Of a DNA stretch of 64,000 bases, positions 61,524-64,000 are shown one piece after another. Numbering within the stretch: position 1 is the first letter of the stretch; each line of letters begins with the position of its first letter. The stretch is from Phascolomyces articulosus. Lineage: Eukaryota; Mucoromycota; Mucoromycetes; Mucorales; Lichtheimiaceae. The position numbers and the translations under genes are program-made. The notes under the pieces are model-generated. The model did not search any database. It was not told the DNA's origin and worked only from the letters and a program-made list of their open reading frames with translations. The stretch covers positions 2,108,001 to 2,172,000 of the forward strand of contig JAIXMP010000001.1 of assembly GCA_025677815.1 (NCBI GenBank), written 5' to 3'.

Positions 61524-64000
61524 CTAGAAGCCAGATCGTACACGAATATCTTCAATCTTCTTTTGTATTTCAGCGACAGTTCGATCCAATTCGTCTGCAA
61601 TTAAACGTTTCTTTTCCGCTGGCAACGAGTTATATTGTTCACAAAGGTCACCATCAATGACCGATTTGACAGGAGCATAATAACTTCGATAGGCCAAATG
61701 ATCACGTCCAGCCAATGGAGGTGCTTCCGAACGCATATGCATTTCCAACATCTGGAAGAAGTCGACATCTTCACGCGATACAAAAGGTACGAAAATGACT
61801 GTGGCACCTAATAAGGTAGAGACAAGCAATACTTCTCGACCACCCGATATTAATGTGGTTCGTTGTACGGATGTAATGATATCGCCCATAAAGTATTGAC
61901 ATAAATTTTCAATCTTGTTGGGTGCACCATGAAGAACACCCTTTTCATGTACAATGCGATTACCCGTCGTATCTTCATCAATGTCGTGACTGACAGAGGT
62001 AGGAAGACGATTGACCCAAAAGTTACCAAATTTGTCTCCTCCTACAACTGTATCATAATCAACCATGGCCGACGCCGTCGTCCAGCGAGGTGTCGTATCG
62101 TCTGCAAACACAATCAATCGGTTATCTTGATGTTTGTATACAAAGTAATGAACCGATTCTTGAATATCTGTGGCAATGATACGATCACCTTGAGTATGCA
62201 TTGAAACCACAGCATTTGGAATACTCTATTTACAATGATAAAAAGGGTTGTTAGTCAAAGCCCTCTTCTTTCTTCCCCTTCCCCACCTTAATAACAAAGA
62301 TTTGTTTTTCTTACCTTTGATTCACATTTGCGTAACATTTTCTTTCGACCAATATCATAAATTCGCAAAGCTTTACCAACACCAGCCAGTAATCGACCTT
62401 GGAAACCAATCAACGCCGTAGGTACATTATCAATTTCAGTCTTGTGAATTAATTCAAGTTGGACTTTATCTTGTTCCTCGTTACGAACAAACTTGTACAA
62501 TCGCAAATAACCCGTAGAACAACCTCGTGGGACCAAGGTGACATCCTTGGCTGTACCTACAACAGCAAATTGTTCTTCCATTTCTGTCATATGTGGATTA
62601 CTTCTGAACTGAATCACGGCACAACTGAAAGCAGCTTCATTTTCTTCCAATTCAATCTCTTGCAATGTTTCCCCTTGGAAAGGATCCAATAAACGAATAC
62701 AACTTGCCCATTGTCCTGTTTGATTACGGACATGACCAAATTGTTGAGGATCCAAGTTGGTCATATCTTCATCAATTTCAATCCCTTCTTTTTCCTTTTC
62801 CAATAATGCCTTGCGTTTTTCTTCAGGAGAATAGGTGGCATGATCTGATTCAATAACCACAAAAGTCTTGGTTGCTTGATGAAGAGCAAATTTGCGTGGT
62901 GTATATTTCAATGGAATGGAAACTTGATTGAAAATTTCGCCCAGCTTTTCAATAGTGAAAATACGTAATGTGTTGCCAGCGACAGCAACAATACCTTCAG
63001 GACATTGTTCACTGACAAAGGGACTACCTGATTCAAGTGCTTCATAACTAAGGGGTGTCAAATGAAGGCGACCTTGGAACGTATAGGTAATCCATGGTTT
63101 TGTGGAGAGTGCAAGGACAGCTGGTCGACCTTCAATGTTGATTCTGTGTAGACGGACACTGCGAGGACCCAAAAATCGTGTGCGTGTATCTGAAAGTTGA
63201 CCTGTGATGGTATCCAATACAGTACGTAACAATACACCATTGGAAAGACCAATGTTGAGATATTGGGTACCATGACCGCGTTCCACACCCGTATCCAACA
63301 TTTCGATAATGCACAAACTGGAAGGAACACCCTGCATGGCTTGCATCGAAATACTTTCCAAACAAGAATCAGGATCTAAACTAAGGATACGTACGGTTTG
63401 ATCATCACAACCTACAGCCAAATGACGTGATCGTTGTCTTCCTTCTGGGACATCGCCCAATGATAAACATGTAATATTGGATGCCATTTGTTTTCGTTCC
63501 TGATGTTCGTTCAATGCACCCATATTATCCAATTCAAAATAAACAATTTCACCTCCAGAAAGAGCAATAGCAATTTGTCGGTTGTTGGTGGCTGCTTGCA
63601 TGATGGTTTGTCCACCGGGCGTTCTCCATTCATTAACACGTTTATCGGCAAGAATGTGTCGAATACCATGGGGGAATACTTGGACGAGTTGGTCATCACC
63701 GAGTTGTTGAATGGCTAAGGTAGGTGCTGATGTTAATAAACCGGTATCGGTAACTTCTTCGACTGTTTCACCAATAGATAATACAAGGGTGGCGTTGGCA
63801 AAGGAAACAACAATGTAGGCGTGATATTCATCATCCATGCGAAGTTTGGTGGTCCATACGTTGCTAGGATTACCAGGCAATTCACTAACAGCTAATTCAC
63901 CTGCTTCCAAACCTTGATTCAAGATACGGAATGTTGAACGTGCACCTCGACCAGCTAACGCGTAAATACGTGGTGATTCTTCGTCGGCAAGGTTTAATAC
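61524..64000 (-). CDS. RSE1: Splicing factor 3B subunit 3 (SF3b130/Rse1), 5' end off window
   Basis: Exons 64000(+)-62315 and 62225-61524, joined in phase 0. About 795 residues are visible, which fits the C-terminal two thirds of the roughly 1215-residue family. Beta-propeller sequences read NLADEESPRIYALAGRGARS, GNPSNVWTTKLRMDDEYHAY, VNEWRTPGGQTIMQAATNNR, LYKFVRNEEQDKVQLELIHK, and ADDTTPRWTTASAMVDYDTV with VGGDKFGNFWVNRLP. The C-terminus is ELDRTVAEIQKKIEDIRVRS-GF. It is a core scaffold of the U2 snRNP SF3b complex that recognises branch points. The acceptor at 62226-62227 gives KCES-KSIPNAVVSM, matching the family junction. Confidence 0.96.

Noticed and set aside
1..64000. CRISPR arrays, rRNA, prophage or bacterial operons
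   Set aside because: No regularly spaced repeats or bacterial gene organisation; introns and gene content are eukaryotic.

Overview
This is nuclear DNA of an early-diverging fungus, most likely Mucoromycota (Mucorales-like). The evidence is AT-rich sequence, dense short GT-AG introns, and a gene set that fits zygomycetes better than Dikarya: a pterin-dependent phenylalanine hydroxylase, an ADAM metalloprotease with a membrane anchor, an HSPA12-type Hsp70 and a long-tailed kelch membrane protein. I rebuilt exon-intron structures by hand from splice sites, reading phase and family conservation. Nearly every multi-exon model closes exactly in frame. Species is not assigned.

Layout, left to right. 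1-5380 (minus strand): the 5' part of an oxalyl-CoA synthetase (Pcs60-like) gene, then a 7-exon kelch/transmembrane gene. 5381-8714: a gene-poor stretch with a truncated Tc1/IS630-type DDE transposase flanked by two inverted copies of a 130-bp repeat. 8715-11179: ribulose-phosphate 3-epimerase, a Cdc26-like APC/C subunit and a small membrane protein. 12086-15847: an intact monocarboxylate-type MFS transporter between two dead copies of its own last exon. 16373-24171: a 17-exon SPATA20/DUF255 gene, an 8-cysteine secreted peptide and an HSPA12-like Hsp70. 26875-29650: a DHA2 drug:H+ antiporter. 31673-34470: cyanase and an FAHD1-type acylpyruvase. 35474-44166: Sec61 gamma, a short STI1/Hop co-chaperone, an SLC35F transporter and the dynamin Vps1. 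44167-51900: nearly 8 kb without an intact gene, holding an aldehyde dehydrogenase relic and a TG/AG microsatellite. 51901-64000: ADAM protease, phenylalanine hydroxylase, Mge1 (GrpE), an NPC2-like lipid-transfer protein, an unknown conserved protein and the C-terminal two thirds of SF3B3/Rse1.

The most notable property is microexon use. Coding exons of 5, 6, 7, 7, 11, 13, 15, 20 and 21 nt are needed to rebuild conserved proteins, and several sit on catalytic or signature motifs (Asp36 of the epimerase, the QHAHNP motif of SPATA20, the PPG turn of NPC2). Automated ORF or gene calls would miss or break these. One intron appears to use a GC donor, and several introns contain perfect T(n)A(n) palindromes. 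Other points worth testing are a phase-compatible Mge1-to-phenylalanine-hydroxylase read-through splice and a lineage-restricted cysteine-rich peptide gene.

The genes are housekeeping and metabolic loci with no operon-like logic. Possible functional pairings are chaperone-related (STI1, Mge1, Hsp70-like), secretory (Sec61 gamma, Vps1, NPC2, ADAM), and cyanate/acylpyruvate detoxification by adjacent genes. No CRISPR, rRNA or convincing tRNA was found.
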